This document shows, piece by piece, positions 28,884 through 37,263 of a stretch of 64,000 nucleotides of DNA. The stretch comes from Roseiconus nitratireducens (GTDB taxonomy: Bacteria; Planctomycetota; Planctomycetia; Pirellulales; Pirellulaceae). Both the position numbers and the translations under genes were made by a program. Location of the stretch: assembly GCF_008629675.1 (NCBI RefSeq), contig NZ_VWOX01000005.1:249001-313000 (forward strand), written 5' to 3'. Position 1 is the first letter of the stretch. Each line of letters starts with the position of its first letter. Under the pieces are notes generated by a model. The model did no database searches. It was not told the DNA's origin and saw only the letters and a list, made by a program, of their open reading frames with translations.

Positions 28884-29366
28884 ATGTCTGCCACCGTCGA
28901 CGCCGCACTTTGCCAGATCTTCAGAGATTGGCACATTGAGAATCACGCGTTGGAGCAGAAGGTCAGCGTCGTCCGCGACTGGATGCGCGAGGTCAATCAA
29001 TTTGGACGCCCCCGGTTTGGCGAAACCGCCTCGCGTCTGCGAGTGCTTCGCGACCATCTGGTCGCGCACTTTCACAAAGAGGACTCGATGGTCGGCAATT
29101 TGGCCCGACGGTATCCGTCCGCATCGCCGGAGGTGATGGCGATTCGACGTCGGTCGGCAAACGACCACCGATTGCTGCTGCGTCGAGTCGACGACTTGAT
29201 CAGCCGACTGAAAGAGACCGATCCTCCGTTCGCCTCGTGGACCGCGGCGATGCATGAAGTCGATCTATTCTTTGACGTCCTCGAGCAACACGCCACCCAA
29301 GAATCGGAAAGCATGCAGATCTTGATGCCCAAGGAATGCGAGGCGGTTCTTTCGCCTCGCGAATGA
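28884..29366 (+). CDS. Hemerythrin-like (HHE) protein
   Basis: 160 residues from ATG 28884; longer upstream readings have no family resemblance. All-helical. Candidate diiron ligands in the usual order are H21, H58/H62 with E66 (HLVAHFHKED), H95 (ANDHRLLL) and H136/E140 (EQHATQES). Proteins of this type bind O2 or NO or repair iron centres. It stands between the kinase operon and a convergent cytochrome c' gene, and a -24/-12 promoter candidate precedes it. Confidence 0.82.
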   Translation: MSATVDAALCQIFRDWHIENHALEQKVSVVRDWMREVNQFGRPRFGETASRLRVLRDHLVAHFHKEDSMVGNLARRYPSASPEVMAIRRRSANDHRLLLRRVDDLISRLKETDPPFASWTAAMHEVDLFFDVLEQHATQESESMQILMPKECEAVLSPRE

Positions 29367-29416
29367 AAACTGACGTCCGCTGAAAACTGACATCGGCAGC
29401 AGCGGAAGGCCGTGGG

Positions 29417-29839
29417 CTATTTCCGATAGCTGGTCAGATCGATCTTGTTGTCCCGCATGTATCGGTGGCATTCGATGCATCGTACGGTCAACGTGACGTA
29501 GGCGAGTGCGGCGCGGCTCGCGTCTTTTGCCTCGGCAGCCTTTTCGATGGAGTCACACGCGCGACGAAAGTCGTTGCTTTGCTTTTGGTACTCTTGCGTC
29601 TGCACCACGTTCCAATCGCTCTCCATGCTCAGCAGCCGCAACGATCGGGCGTTGCTGGCGATTTTCTCGTACTGCTCCAACGTCAACCCTTCCAGAATGT
29701 CCTTCGCCCGGTCAAGTTTGCGGTGCATCAGCGGCACGACATTTTCCCGGATCACGACACCATCGATGGGGTCTTGGGCGGAAACCATCGCGCCAGTCGA
29801 CACCACGGCCAACAACACGAACCAGCGAAAAGCATTCAT
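29417..29839 (-). CDS. Cytochrome c' (class II c-type cytochrome)
   Basis: 140 residues from ATG 29839. A signal peptide (FVLLAVVSTGAMVSAQ) is followed by a four-helix region with a single CxxCH near the C-terminus (CIECH, 121-125), the layout of class II cytochromes. Cytochromes c' bind NO and CO and protect against nitrosative stress in the periplasm. It converges with the hemerythrin gene, 50 bp away. Confidence 0.85.
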   Translation of the reverse strand: MNAFRWFVLLAVVSTGAMVSAQDPIDGVVIRENVVPLMHRKLDRAKDILEGLTLEQYEKIASNARSLRLLSMESDWNVVQTQEYQKQSNDFRRACDSIEKAAEAKDASRAALAYVTLTVRCIECHRYMRDNKIDLTSYRK

Positions 29840-29940
29840 GGAAGAATCTCATTGATTGAACGGTGGATAAGCGAATCTGCCGACCGACCTTTGGCCGGCG
29901 ATCTCAACAATGATTTGTGGTCGGGCAACCGATTTCGCGC

Positions 29941-29963
29941 AGCCACACTCGCCAGAGCGTGGA
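29941..29963. repeat. REP-like hairpin repeat, family 2 (reverse orientation)
   Basis: AGCCACACTCGCCAGAGCGTGG matches the reverse complement of the unit seen at 42700, with one mismatch. It sits upstream of cytochrome c' and just past the end of the TerB-like gene. Confidence 0.6.
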
Positions 29964-29975
29964 CGACCGGCACAT

Positions 29976-30557
29976 TCAGGAAAGGCTCCGCTCCGGCAGC
30001 ACCAACGCGATCTCGTCCAACAGCCGTTGTTCGGCAGCGCACACTTTGCCGATTCCCAACACGCCTCCGGACGCCTTCGCCACCTCTTCGGCTTGGGCAA
30101 TCAACCGACGCGATAGCTTGTCCGCGGTCGTCGGCGGTAGCGATTGGTGGAGATCGCGGGCGTACTTTTGCCACAGCGTCCACAGTTCTCGCGACGGCCG
30201 CACCTGCATCCATTGTTCGAGCAATTTGAACGCCAAAGGATCGGAATTCACACCACGACGCAGCGCAGAACTGATCACCGCCTGACGCTCGCTGTTGGAA
30301 ACGTTGCCATCGGCCCACGCGACGAACACCAAGGGCGTCAATGCGAACGCCGCGAAGTTCCCCGCATCGATTCCCATTTCCAACAGCTCCGACGCTAACT
30401 CCTGGTCATGCAAACCCGCCGCCTTGGTCAAGGCTTCCACCTGCTCCTCGCGCTCACTCGCTTCACGAAGGTTCTTCAGCAGCGCTTCGTCGACTCTTTG
30501 GAAATACTCGTTTTCGAGAGCTTGTCCGCGTTTGCGGAAGGCGTCATGGTCAGTCAC
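29976..30557 (-). CDS. TerB-like / tellurite-resistance-domain protein
   Basis: 193 residues from GTG 30557; an upstream reading to 30695 has no good start and lacks family character. The core AAFALTPLVFVAWADGNVSNSERQAVISSALRRGV resembles the TerB/DjlA metal-binding helical fold, with acidic residues in WADGNVSNSE. There is no signal peptide and no membrane helix. The function is not known. Its place between cytochrome c' and Usp genes suggests a stress role, by context only. Confidence 0.65.
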   Translation of the reverse strand: MTDHDAFRKRGQALENEYFQRVDEALLKNLREASEREEQVEALTKAAGLHDQELASELLEMGIDAGNFAAFALTPLVFVAWADGNVSNSERQAVISSALRRGVNSDPLAFKLLEQWMQVRPSRELWTLWQKYARDLHQSLPPTTADKLSRRLIAQAEEVAKASGGVLGIGKVCAAEQRLLDEIALVLPERSLS

Positions 30558-30855
30558 GTTTGCGTTCCTCACAAGTAGAAAACCGGACCCGAGGTGCAGC
30601 GGTCGGGACGGGACGTCCTGGCCTGGGTATGCAAACGCGATGCCGTCGCGTTTCCATCCGCATCCCGCCACGCCGCTACAATCAATTCGGCTCAAAGCGG
30701 CCCACCTGCGCTTTTCCGCACGGTAGGAATGTGCCCGTATGTATCAGCGGTCAGTCGCGCAGCGCCTGAATGCGGCGGCATGAGCCGTGCACCCCCGACG
30801 TCGCGTCGGCCCGATTGGCCGGCGCATGAGTTCCACTTGCACGAGACGCCAATCC

Positions 30856-31815
30856 ATGATGAAAGTCCTTCTCCCCAGCGACGGCTCCCAGGATTCGATG
30901 GAGGCGGCTCGATTCGTCGCAGAACTGGCTGCCGTCAACGAGTTGGACATCCACGTCGTGACCGTCTCGGAGCCCCATCCGGGATTCAGCGATTCCGTTT
31001 CGCAGCACTGGATGTCCGAGTGGGCGTCCAAGGAGAACAAACGCGTCGACCGCTTGCACGGCGAACTGATGACGGTGCTCTCGGGGGTCTGTTCCAACGT
31101 CAGCATGTCTCGGCGGCACGGCCCGATCGTGGACTCGCTGCTGGACGAAATTGATGAAACGCAGGCGGACCTGATCGTCGTCGGAGCCCGAGGACACTCC
31201 ATGATTCGCCGGGTGCTGCTGGGAAGCACCTCGGAGAGCTTGGCAACCTACGCTGATTGCTCCGTCGTCATCGTGCGTCGTCGCGAGGAACCACAGCAGG
31301 ACAACGCGACGACACGACCGATGCGGCGCATCATGGTGGCCTACGACCAATCCAAAGGCTCACGCGAATCCGTTGACGAGGTGTTGAAATACCGATGGCC
31401 GGACCCGATCGAGTTCAACGTGGTCAGCGTTGCCGAGTGGCCCTTTCCCTTCGAGGAATCGGAATCGGAGGATCCCGCCGACGGAGAATCAAAAGAATTG
31501 CAACACGTGCGCTGCGCCGCTGAACGGCTCGCAACCCGAATCGCGGGAACCGCCCCCAACACCACCACGCAGGTTCTGCAGGCGCGGCATGCCGGTGAAG
31601 CAATTGTCAGCGAAGCCGATCGGGAGCAGGTGGACCTGGTCGTGGTCGGCGACTCCGGCCATCGATTGGAAGCAGCTCAATCGGATTTCAAACAACCGCA
31701 AGACTCCGAGAAGGTCGCCGCGATCACGCAGGGTCGCCCCATGCTCGGTAGCACCACCCGCTACCTGATGCGACACTCCCACTGCAGCGTCTGGATCTCG
31801 CGAGGTCGCCAATAG
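30856..31815 (+). CDS. Tandem universal stress protein
   Basis: 319 residues from ATG 30856 (a second ATG follows directly). Domain 1 is canonical: MKVLLPSDGSQDSMEAARFV, then GARGHSMIRRVLLGSTSE, the ATP-binding G-x2-G-x9-GS loop. Domain 2 starts MRRIMVAYDQSKGSRESV and has GDSGHRLEAAQSDF with a lengthened insert before MLGSTTRYL. It probably binds ATP through domain 1. It belongs with the Usp at 21987-22922, and a DUF4404 and a CBS gene lie downstream on the other strand. Confidence 0.9.
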   Translation: MMKVLLPSDGSQDSMEAARFVAELAAVNELDIHVVTVSEPHPGFSDSVSQHWMSEWASKENKRVDRLHGELMTVLSGVCSNVSMSRRHGPIVDSLLDEIDETQADLIVVGARGHSMIRRVLLGSTSESLATYADCSVVIVRRREEPQQDNATTRPMRRIMVAYDQSKGSRESVDEVLKYRWPDPIEFNVVSVAEWPFPFEESESEDPADGESKELQHVRCAAERLATRIAGTAPNTTTQVLQARHAGEAIVSEADREQVDLVVVGDSGHRLEAAQSDFKQPQDSEKVAAITQGRPMLGSTTRYLMRHSHCSVWISRGRQ

Positions 31816-31882
31816 CTGGACGCCAGAAATCATGCCGTGGAGGTCGCTGCCGTCGCCAAGACGTTGGCCGGGCTGTTTCAGC

Positions 31883-31908
31883 CACCACGCTCTGGCGAGC
31901 GTGGCTAC
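31883..31908. repeat. REP-like hairpin repeat, family 2
   Basis: CCACGCTCTGGCGAGCGTGG followed by CTAC, a near-perfect palindrome. It is identical in its core to the tandem copies near 42700 and 42800 and lies between convergent genes. Confidence 0.7.
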
Positions 31909-31974
31909 CCTCAGTAGCCCGCCCGCACAAGGCCGCTGCCCAGCGAACACGCATGCTCTCCGTGCCGGCCGTGG

Positions 31975-32232
31975 TCAGATCCCCATCTGAGCCAACATGT
32001 CGGCAAGGCGTCCGACGGTTTGGGTGAATACCGGGTGAGATTCCTGGAACGATTGCGATTGCTCGCGCAGACGTTCGGCCAACGATGCCGAATTGACCTC
32101 TTGGCTGTCCAACGTGGAAGAGATTTCGTCCAACGCTTTGCGCAACTCCGCCATTTCGACCGGATCAATCGTCTCGGCCGACTCCAACTGCCGGCGGAGC
32201 TGTTCAATGGTATCTTCCAATCGTTCGCGCAT
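31975..32232 (-). CDS. DUF4404 family small helical protein
   Basis: 85 residues from ATG 32232 (MRERLEDTIEQLRRQLE). The upstream continuation of the frame is repeat-derived and not credible. It is entirely helical, with two charged amphipathic helices and a hydrophobic end (TVGRLADMLAQMGI), matching the length and layout of DUF4404 proteins. No biochemical role is known. It follows the CBS gene on the same strand after about 240 bp that include a short repeat cluster. Confidence 0.75.
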   Translation of the reverse strand: MRERLEDTIEQLRRQLESAETIDPVEMAELRKALDEISSTLDSQEVNSASLAERLREQSQSFQESHPVFTQTVGRLADMLAQMGI

Positions 32233-32417
32233 CAGGGGGTCCGCCAAAACAATGGTTGCGTGCAGCGTCAGGACATCCAACCGGCGATCGACCGGCGGCG
32301 CCCTCCGCTTGGGGCCGAACGCATCGGAGCGATCGGCGTGGAACAGCGACCAAAATGCCACACCGCCGACTGCAGGGCAAGCGGGCGACGGGCCGACAAC
32401 GGGTGCACTGCGTTGCT

Positions 32418-32476
32418 CGACAGCGACGTGCTTCGCCTTGGCAAAGTGCTTTGCTACAGCGACGTGCTTCGCTTTA
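32418..32476. repeat. Short tandem repeat cluster (GTGCTTYGC units)
   Basis: Three degenerate units of about 20 bases, each containing GTGCTTCGC or GTGCTTTGC followed by a CTWYRGC tail, run to the stop codon of the CBS gene. They probably form alternative hairpins on transcripts of either strand. Confidence 0.6.
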
Positions 32477-32956
32477 GCGCGGTGCCGAATCGGCGAACTC
32501 CGCCAGCACGTCCATCGTCGACAGGATTCCGACCAACACGCCCTGATCATCGACCACTGGCAAATGGTGCACCTGGTTTCGAACCATCTTGCGAGTCGCC
32601 TCCGCGATCGACGTCTCCGGCGTGACCGTCGCAACCGTCTCGCTCATGAATGATTGAACCGATTCACTCCCCATGCTGTGCATCAGTTTGTCCATCAGGA
32701 ACCGCCGACTGGACGGATCCACCAGATCCAACTGGTAGATGTCGTCATCGACGTCGCGCGTCATGTCGATCAGATCGGCGGTCGAAAGAATCCCGATGCA
32801 ATGGTTCTTGCTGTCGACCACCGGAAGGGTCGAAACGCGGTTCTCCCCCATCGCAGTGAGGGCTTCGTGAATCGTGTCCCCGGCTCCGACGGTCACGACG
32901 TCCCGATTCATGATGTTTTTGATGGAGCGTTTGTAAATGTCGTGTTCGGTCATCAT
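32474..32956 (-). CDS. Two-CBS-domain protein
   Basis: 160 residues from ATG 32956 (a second ATG three bases on). Two good CBS repeats: IKNIMNRDVVTVGAGDTIHEAL... GILSTADLIDM and VQSFMSETVATVTPETSIAEATRKMVRNQVHHLPVVD... GILSTMDVLAEF. The linker between them is about 30 residues. This layout resembles hypoxia-induced CBS proteins such as mycobacterial Hrp1, but ligand and partner are not known. It closes the stress island on the right. Confidence 0.9.
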   Translation of the reverse strand: MMTEHDIYKRSIKNIMNRDVVTVGAGDTIHEALTAMGENRVSTLPVVDSKNHCIGILSTADLIDMTRDVDDDIYQLDLVDPSSRRFLMDKLMHSMGSESVQSFMSETVATVTPETSIAEATRKMVRNQVHHLPVVDDQGVLVGILSTMDVLAEFADSAPR

Positions 32957-33891
32957 GGCAATTCAATCCGTAGCTCAGTGGTCCGTACTCAGTGAGGAAA
33001 GCCCATCCGAGGCTCGGGTGCCGGGTCAACCGTTTTCGGCAACGCCGTCCATACGATTTTCCGCGACGCAGGCTCGGGATGCAGCAAGGTGGCACGCCAG
33101 AACGCCCGCTCCTTTCCGGTGGCGACCTCATTCGCTTGCAAAGGCACATGCTGTACCAACCCTCCGAATGCCCGACGCACTGGAATCCTGCGACAAGACC
33201 GCGCGCGGCTGTGGATTCGACGTGCGTTCCGGCACAGAGTGCTCGCCGGTAGTGGGCGGCTTCGTCAAACGCTCAGCGAACGAGCAGATCACAGGCACCG
33301 TGCCAAATTCGCGTGCGTGGCGGTGGCGCCACGGCATCAGGATTCAAGAAAACTTGCAATTCCAGCACGTCGGTGAGCCGCCCGCGGCTGATCGCGGCGG
33401 AGGCCAACAAGACCAGTGGTTTTTCCGAAAATCCGTTGCCATGGCCAGAAGAAGTTTGGTACCAGGGGGCCCTTACAGACGACACAATCGTCATCAGAGA
33501 TTGGTGCGGAACCTCAATTTTTTTCGGAGTGCCGCCAGGATCGTTTCGGCGGCATAACGCTTGCAGTTCCGCGGTCGACGCTCGCGTCAGCCACGTCTTG
33601 CCGTGAATGTCTTTGCCTTCGTCACTCGATTCGTCGAAACGTTCCATGATCATTACGTTCCCAAGCCACATTTGCATTGAAACCGTCCACGGGCTTCGTC
33701 AACAAGTCCTCGTGGCCGCCCTCAACCGGGGCCTGAATGCCACCGACACGATGCCCGAAGCAGCGATGGCTGACGGGTCGGTAGGATCGCTGGCTTCCAA
33801 CCGCCGCCCCACTCAAAGCGGCTCGGCAGCCGACGATCCCGACCGAGCGTGACTGGACAGCGTTACCTTGCGTGATCGCCGCGCGGCACGA
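32957..33891. other. 935 bp with no supported gene
   Basis: Open frames exist on both strands; the longest convincing-length one is on minus, about 33273-33677, 134 codons or fewer. None has a recognisable family, signal or good start, and codon use is erratic. The stretch may be a decayed gene or long spacer. At its right end, TGGACAGCG occurs twice (33853 and 33893), leading into the family 1 repeat. Confidence 0.4.
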
Positions 33892-34000
33892 CCTGGACAG
33901 CGCCACTTTGGATGAGCCGCGTGGCGTTTGCCGCGGGTCTTCTCGCCTCAACCGGCGGCTAGCGCTACGCCGACCATTGCACTGCAAATCGCCGTGTTTT
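33892..34000. repeat. Dispersed intergenic repeat, family 1, copy C
   Basis: TGGACAGCGCCACTTTGGAT, then GAGCCGCGTGGCGTTTGCC, TCTTCTCGCCTCAACCGGCGG and CATTGCACTGCAAATCGCC. Together with copies A and B it defines an element of about 100 bp. Confidence 0.75.
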
Positions 34001-34036
34001 GATTGAAAGTGGCGGCCGTCGCGGTCGCGGCGGGAA

Positions 34037-34062
34037 GCCACGCCCTGGCGAGCGTCGCTACT
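34037..34062. repeat. REP-like hairpin repeat, family 2 (diverged)
   Basis: CCACGCCCTGGCGAGCGTCG followed by CTAC, a degraded copy of the family 2 hairpin, directly after family 1 copy C. The same order (family 1, then family 2) is seen at 16508-16713. Confidence 0.55.
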
Positions 34063-34077
34063 CGTTTCAGACAAAGC

Positions 34078-35847
34078 CTAGCGGGTGCTTCCGCCGGCCG
34101 GCTCGCTGGACAAACGCTGCTGGCTGACCAATTGCCAATAGCTCAATTGACCATACGGTCGTTCGGTCAGCAGCCGACGCTGCGGCGCCGCCAATCCGGC
34201 GCGGACCAGTTCGTACAGGTCCTGCAGGATGGACGCGCTATCGCCATAGTAGCTGTGGCCGAGCAGGCTGAGGTCGATCCCGCTGACATCGACCGTCTCG
34301 ATTCCCGGCGTGACGACAATGTGCTCGCCGCTTTCACCAGCACGCGGGTGCCCGTGAACCTGTTTGGATGCGATCAAAGCCTGGTCGCTGGACGACGCGT
34401 ACAGGGTCACATGGTCGGCAACCGTGACCAATTCGGGGGCGAGATCCCGGCGAAAGCGGTCCGCATCGATGTCGGGCGCGGCCAGCACGACGTGGTCAAA
34501 CGGAACCGGCTGGCCAGCGGCGGCTTCGCGGCCGAGTTCCACCAAAGCTTGGGTGGTCGGCCGGTTGCCCATGCTGTGCGCAATCACATTGATTCGGCGC
34601 GCGCCGCTTTTTTGAACCAACTCTCGCAAGAACTGTTTCAGGTGGGTTTGCGTCCAGGCGGCGTTGGTCTCGTCGACGGTGTAGCCCAACAGTGTCCCCT
34701 GGCTGGGCCAACTGTAGCAAACCGCGGCACCCTGAAACGGCAAGTCGACGGCTAATTGGGCGGTCCTCCGCACAGCGGATTGAAAGTCCACGTTGTATCC
34801 GTGGACGAACACCAAGACGTCCTGTTCCGGCGCTCCCGAGACGGTGCTGGCAAGCTGGTCGCGAAAATCATCGACCGACAGTTCGACCGCAGAAGTCATC
34901 ACGATGTGCTCGCGCTGGTCTTCACGAAACTCCAACCGCAGCACACTCGGTCGCTCCACCACGCCACGCCGGTGGGCGTATGGCACCGTCACGTCACAAA
35001 CACCCCGGACCAACTCGCCACGTTGGGCGTTGTAAGTCACGCCCCGCTTTTCGATCACCGCCCGTCCAGATGCCAGCACAGCGACAACGCCCAAGGCAGA
35101 CGCCCCGCCGAGCGCTCCCCAGATCAATCCCGATTGAGCTCGTGAACGGACCAGACACATCAGGGCAAACGTGGTGAACAGAAGGGCAAAGCTGCCCAGC
35201 AATACGACCGCGTCGCGATTACCGACCAGGTCGTAGTCGGCCAAAGAAAGCGAATCGCGCTGTCGATCCGTCGCGTAAAAGACACGCACCGTCGCATATT
35301 CAGACTCGTCATTTCGAACAGAACCGGCCGGCAAACTTGCCAGCGGACCTCCATCGATCGCATCCGTCCGTTCCAACGACTCGCTCTGGGCGCTCGAGGC
35401 ACTCGGTTCTTCAATGGCCATGGGCGCTGCGGCCATCGGTGTCTGGTCCGCCGGTAAGGCATTGAACGTTTCCACTCGCTCGCTCCGCATAGCCGCGGTG
35501 GGCCCCCGGCGCCGGTCGCCTGTCGCGACCTCCCGATCAAGCGGCACGCGTCGGGTTGCCATGGAGGCATCGACCGTCACGCGTTCCTCCCTCGCAACCT
35601 CGGCGGCCATCGGGACCGCCGCTCCCGTCCCAGAGACCGCGTCGTCGACGGGGCTCTGCACCGAGCCGGGCGGAACAGAGGTGAAATCCGACTCGGTCGG
35701 CGAACCGGTTTCCGAACGTCGCGCCGTCCGATCGGCGGCCGATTCCGACCGCTCACCGCCGCATCCGGCCAAAGCGACCGATGCTAGCAACAAAAAGCAG
35801 GCCCTCGAGGATTTGGTGGAAACTATGAGTCGACTCGGGAAGGGCAT
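34078..35847 (-). CDS. Alpha/beta hydrolase (DUF900 type) lipoprotein
   Basis: 589 residues from ATG 35847. The N-terminus has a lipobox (LASVALAGCGG), followed by about 150 residues of Ser/Ala/Pro-rich low-complexity linker. VRVFYATDRQRD (about 190) begins the DUF900 region, but two membrane helices (VVLLGSFALLFTTFALMCLV and a Gly-rich second) interrupt it before VTVPYAHRRGVVERP. The esterase core has VLVFVHGYNVDF as oxyanion strand and the nucleophile serine in VIAHSMGNR, with later Asp and His candidates (APDIDAD, GHSYYGDS). It is probably a membrane-bound serine esterase or lipase; the substrate is unknown. The membrane insertion between the tail and the hydrolase is unusual. Confidence 0.8.
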   Translation of the reverse strand: MPFPSRLIVSTKSSRACFLLLASVALAGCGGERSESAADRTARRSETGSPTESDFTSVPPGSVQSPVDDAVSGTGAAVPMAAEVAREERVTVDASMATRRVPLDREVATGDRRRGPTAAMRSERVETFNALPADQTPMAAAPMAIEEPSASSAQSESLERTDAIDGGPLASLPAGSVRNDESEYATVRVFYATDRQRDSLSLADYDLVGNRDAVVLLGSFALLFTTFALMCLVRSRAQSGLIWGALGGASALGVVAVLASGRAVIEKRGVTYNAQRGELVRGVCDVTVPYAHRRGVVERPSVLRLEFREDQREHIVMTSAVELSVDDFRDQLASTVSGAPEQDVLVFVHGYNVDFQSAVRRTAQLAVDLPFQGAAVCYSWPSQGTLLGYTVDETNAAWTQTHLKQFLRELVQKSGARRINVIAHSMGNRPTTQALVELGREAAAGQPVPFDHVVLAAPDIDADRFRRDLAPELVTVADHVTLYASSSDQALIASKQVHGHPRAGESGEHIVVTPGIETVDVSGIDLSLLGHSYYGDSASILQDLYELVRAGLAAPQRRLLTERPYGQLSYWQLVSQQRLSSEPAGGSTR

Positions 35848-36052
35848 GACCGTACCTGCCTGGCTGGTCTGGAAGCGTGACGATTCAGCCGACCTTTACC
35901 AAGCGGAATGCGGACAGGTCGATGGCACTCTCGAATCGACCTTTACCTTCGCTCGGGTCTTCGAGTCTACTTGCCATCCGGGCGACCTGGCCCCGTGACC
36001 CGGCCGGACGCCGGTACCGCCTTCCGTCCTCCAATGATCAAGGTGTCGACGC

Positions 36053-36916
36053 ATGGATTCGCAGCGACTTCCCAGCAGCCCGCGAACGTCCGTCATCATG
36101 ACGACGTACCGTTCGCCTCATTACCTGCGACAGGTCCTGAAGGGATTCGCAAGACAGACGCACCGTGAATTCCAAGTGGTGGTGGGTGAAGACGGGCAGA
36201 CCGACGAGACGCGGGAAGTGATAGATGCGTTCGCGCAGGAAACCGCAGCGTCCGGGATTTCGATCCGATACGTCTGGCAACCCCACCAGGGTTTCGGAAA
36301 GACGCGCATCTTGAATCGTGCGATCGATGCGGCAACGGGCGACTACCTGATCTTCACCGACGGCGATTGCGTCCCCCGACATGATTTTGTCGCCGCGCAT
36401 TTGCGTCTGGCCCTGCCCGGACGTTTTCTGTCGGGCGGCACGTTTCGGCTGCCGCGCGACGTGACCAATCAGATTCTGGCCGACACGGTTGCGGCCGACG
36501 AATTCACGCGGGCCTCCTGGCTGCAACAGCACAACGTGCAAGTACCGGCCAAGTGGATTTGGACGGAGCGGAAGCCGTCGTTGGCCAGGCTGTTTGATTT
36601 AGCCACCACGACCCGACCCACGTTCAATGGACACAACGCGTCGGCCTGGCGTCAGGATGTGATTGAAGCGAACGGCTTCAATCACCAGATGCGCTATGGC
36701 GGTCTGGACCGGGAATTGGGAGAGCGTTTGGAAAACGCGGGCATCGCGGGCGTGCAGATCCGCCACCGAGCGATCTGTTTTCACCTGGACCACGACCGCG
36801 GCTACGTCACCGACGAAGACTGGCAACGCAATCGCGCCATCCGACAACAAGTCCGGCGCCAGGGCATCACCCGCGCCGAACAAGGGCTGGATGAAATCCG
36901 ATCGATGGCCGGTTGA
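36053..36916 (+). CDS. Family 2 glycosyltransferase
   Basis: 287 residues from ATG 36053. The GT-A fold is seen in TSVIMTTYRSPHYLRQVLKGF (nucleotide strand), VVVGEDGQTDET and the metal motif DYLIFTDGDCVP (DGD). The C-terminal part has FNGHNASAWRQDVIEANGFNHQMRYGGLDRELGERL, the galactosyltransferase-type C-terminal domain seen in chondroitin-polymerase-like enzymes. No membrane segment. It stands alone between divergent or unrelated genes. Donor and acceptor cannot be named. Confidence 0.9.
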   Translation: MDSQRLPSSPRTSVIMTTYRSPHYLRQVLKGFARQTHREFQVVVGEDGQTDETREVIDAFAQETAASGISIRYVWQPHQGFGKTRILNRAIDAATGDYLIFTDGDCVPRHDFVAAHLRLALPGRFLSGGTFRLPRDVTNQILADTVAADEFTRASWLQQHNVQVPAKWIWTERKPSLARLFDLATTTRPTFNGHNASAWRQDVIEANGFNHQMRYGGLDRELGERLENAGIAGVQIRHRAICFHLDHDRGYVTDEDWQRNRAIRQQVRRQGITRAEQGLDEIRSMAG

Positions 36917-36949
36917 TGGAACCCTTCGCTGCCAGCCGGAGCTTCACTT

Positions 36950-37150
36950 CACCCTCTCGCAAAGAGGTCGTGTAGCTTTGCTTCACCCTCCCTCCGGGAG
37001 GGTCGCGGAGGAGCCCCGCGACGACGCGGGGAGGGTACGTCCGGCGCTGATTTCAGCTGTCTCTTCAAGTCACCCTCCCCAAAGGCTCGTGCCTCGCCTT
37101 TGACCCTCCCGGAGGGAGGGTGGTTTTCAAAAAAGCACGTCTTTTTCGCA
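36950..37150. repeat. GGGAGGG/CCCTCC hairpin element, family 3, copy 1
   Basis: Two hairpins of the form ACCCTCC-CTCC-GGGAGGGT flank a GC-rich core containing CCAAAGGCTCGTGCCTCGCC. The element ends in AAAAAAGCACGTCTTTTT. A second copy with the core in opposite orientation lies at 50325-50535. Non-coding, located past the glycosyltransferase and metalloprotease genes. Confidence 0.75.
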
Positions 37151-37178
37151 CTCTGAACGCCGCCGGACACGTGTGACA

Positions 37179-37223
37179 GAAAAAAAACGCCGAAGGGCCC
37201 GCAGCGGGCCGCCTTCGGCGTTC
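37179..37223 (-). terminator. Rho-independent terminator of the metalloprotease gene
   Basis: On the minus strand an 11-bp stem AACGCCGAAGG/CCTTCGGCGTT with an inner GGCCCGC hairpin is followed by eight T residues. It lies 41 bp past the stop codon at 37264. Confidence 0.85.
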
Positions 37224-37263
37224 GAAGATTGGACGGGCAATCACGCCCGTGGTGCTCAGCGGG

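Noticed and set aside
33273..33677. Possible minus-strand gene of up to 134 codons
   Set aside because: No family resemblance, no signal, uncertain start; treated as part of an unassigned spacer.
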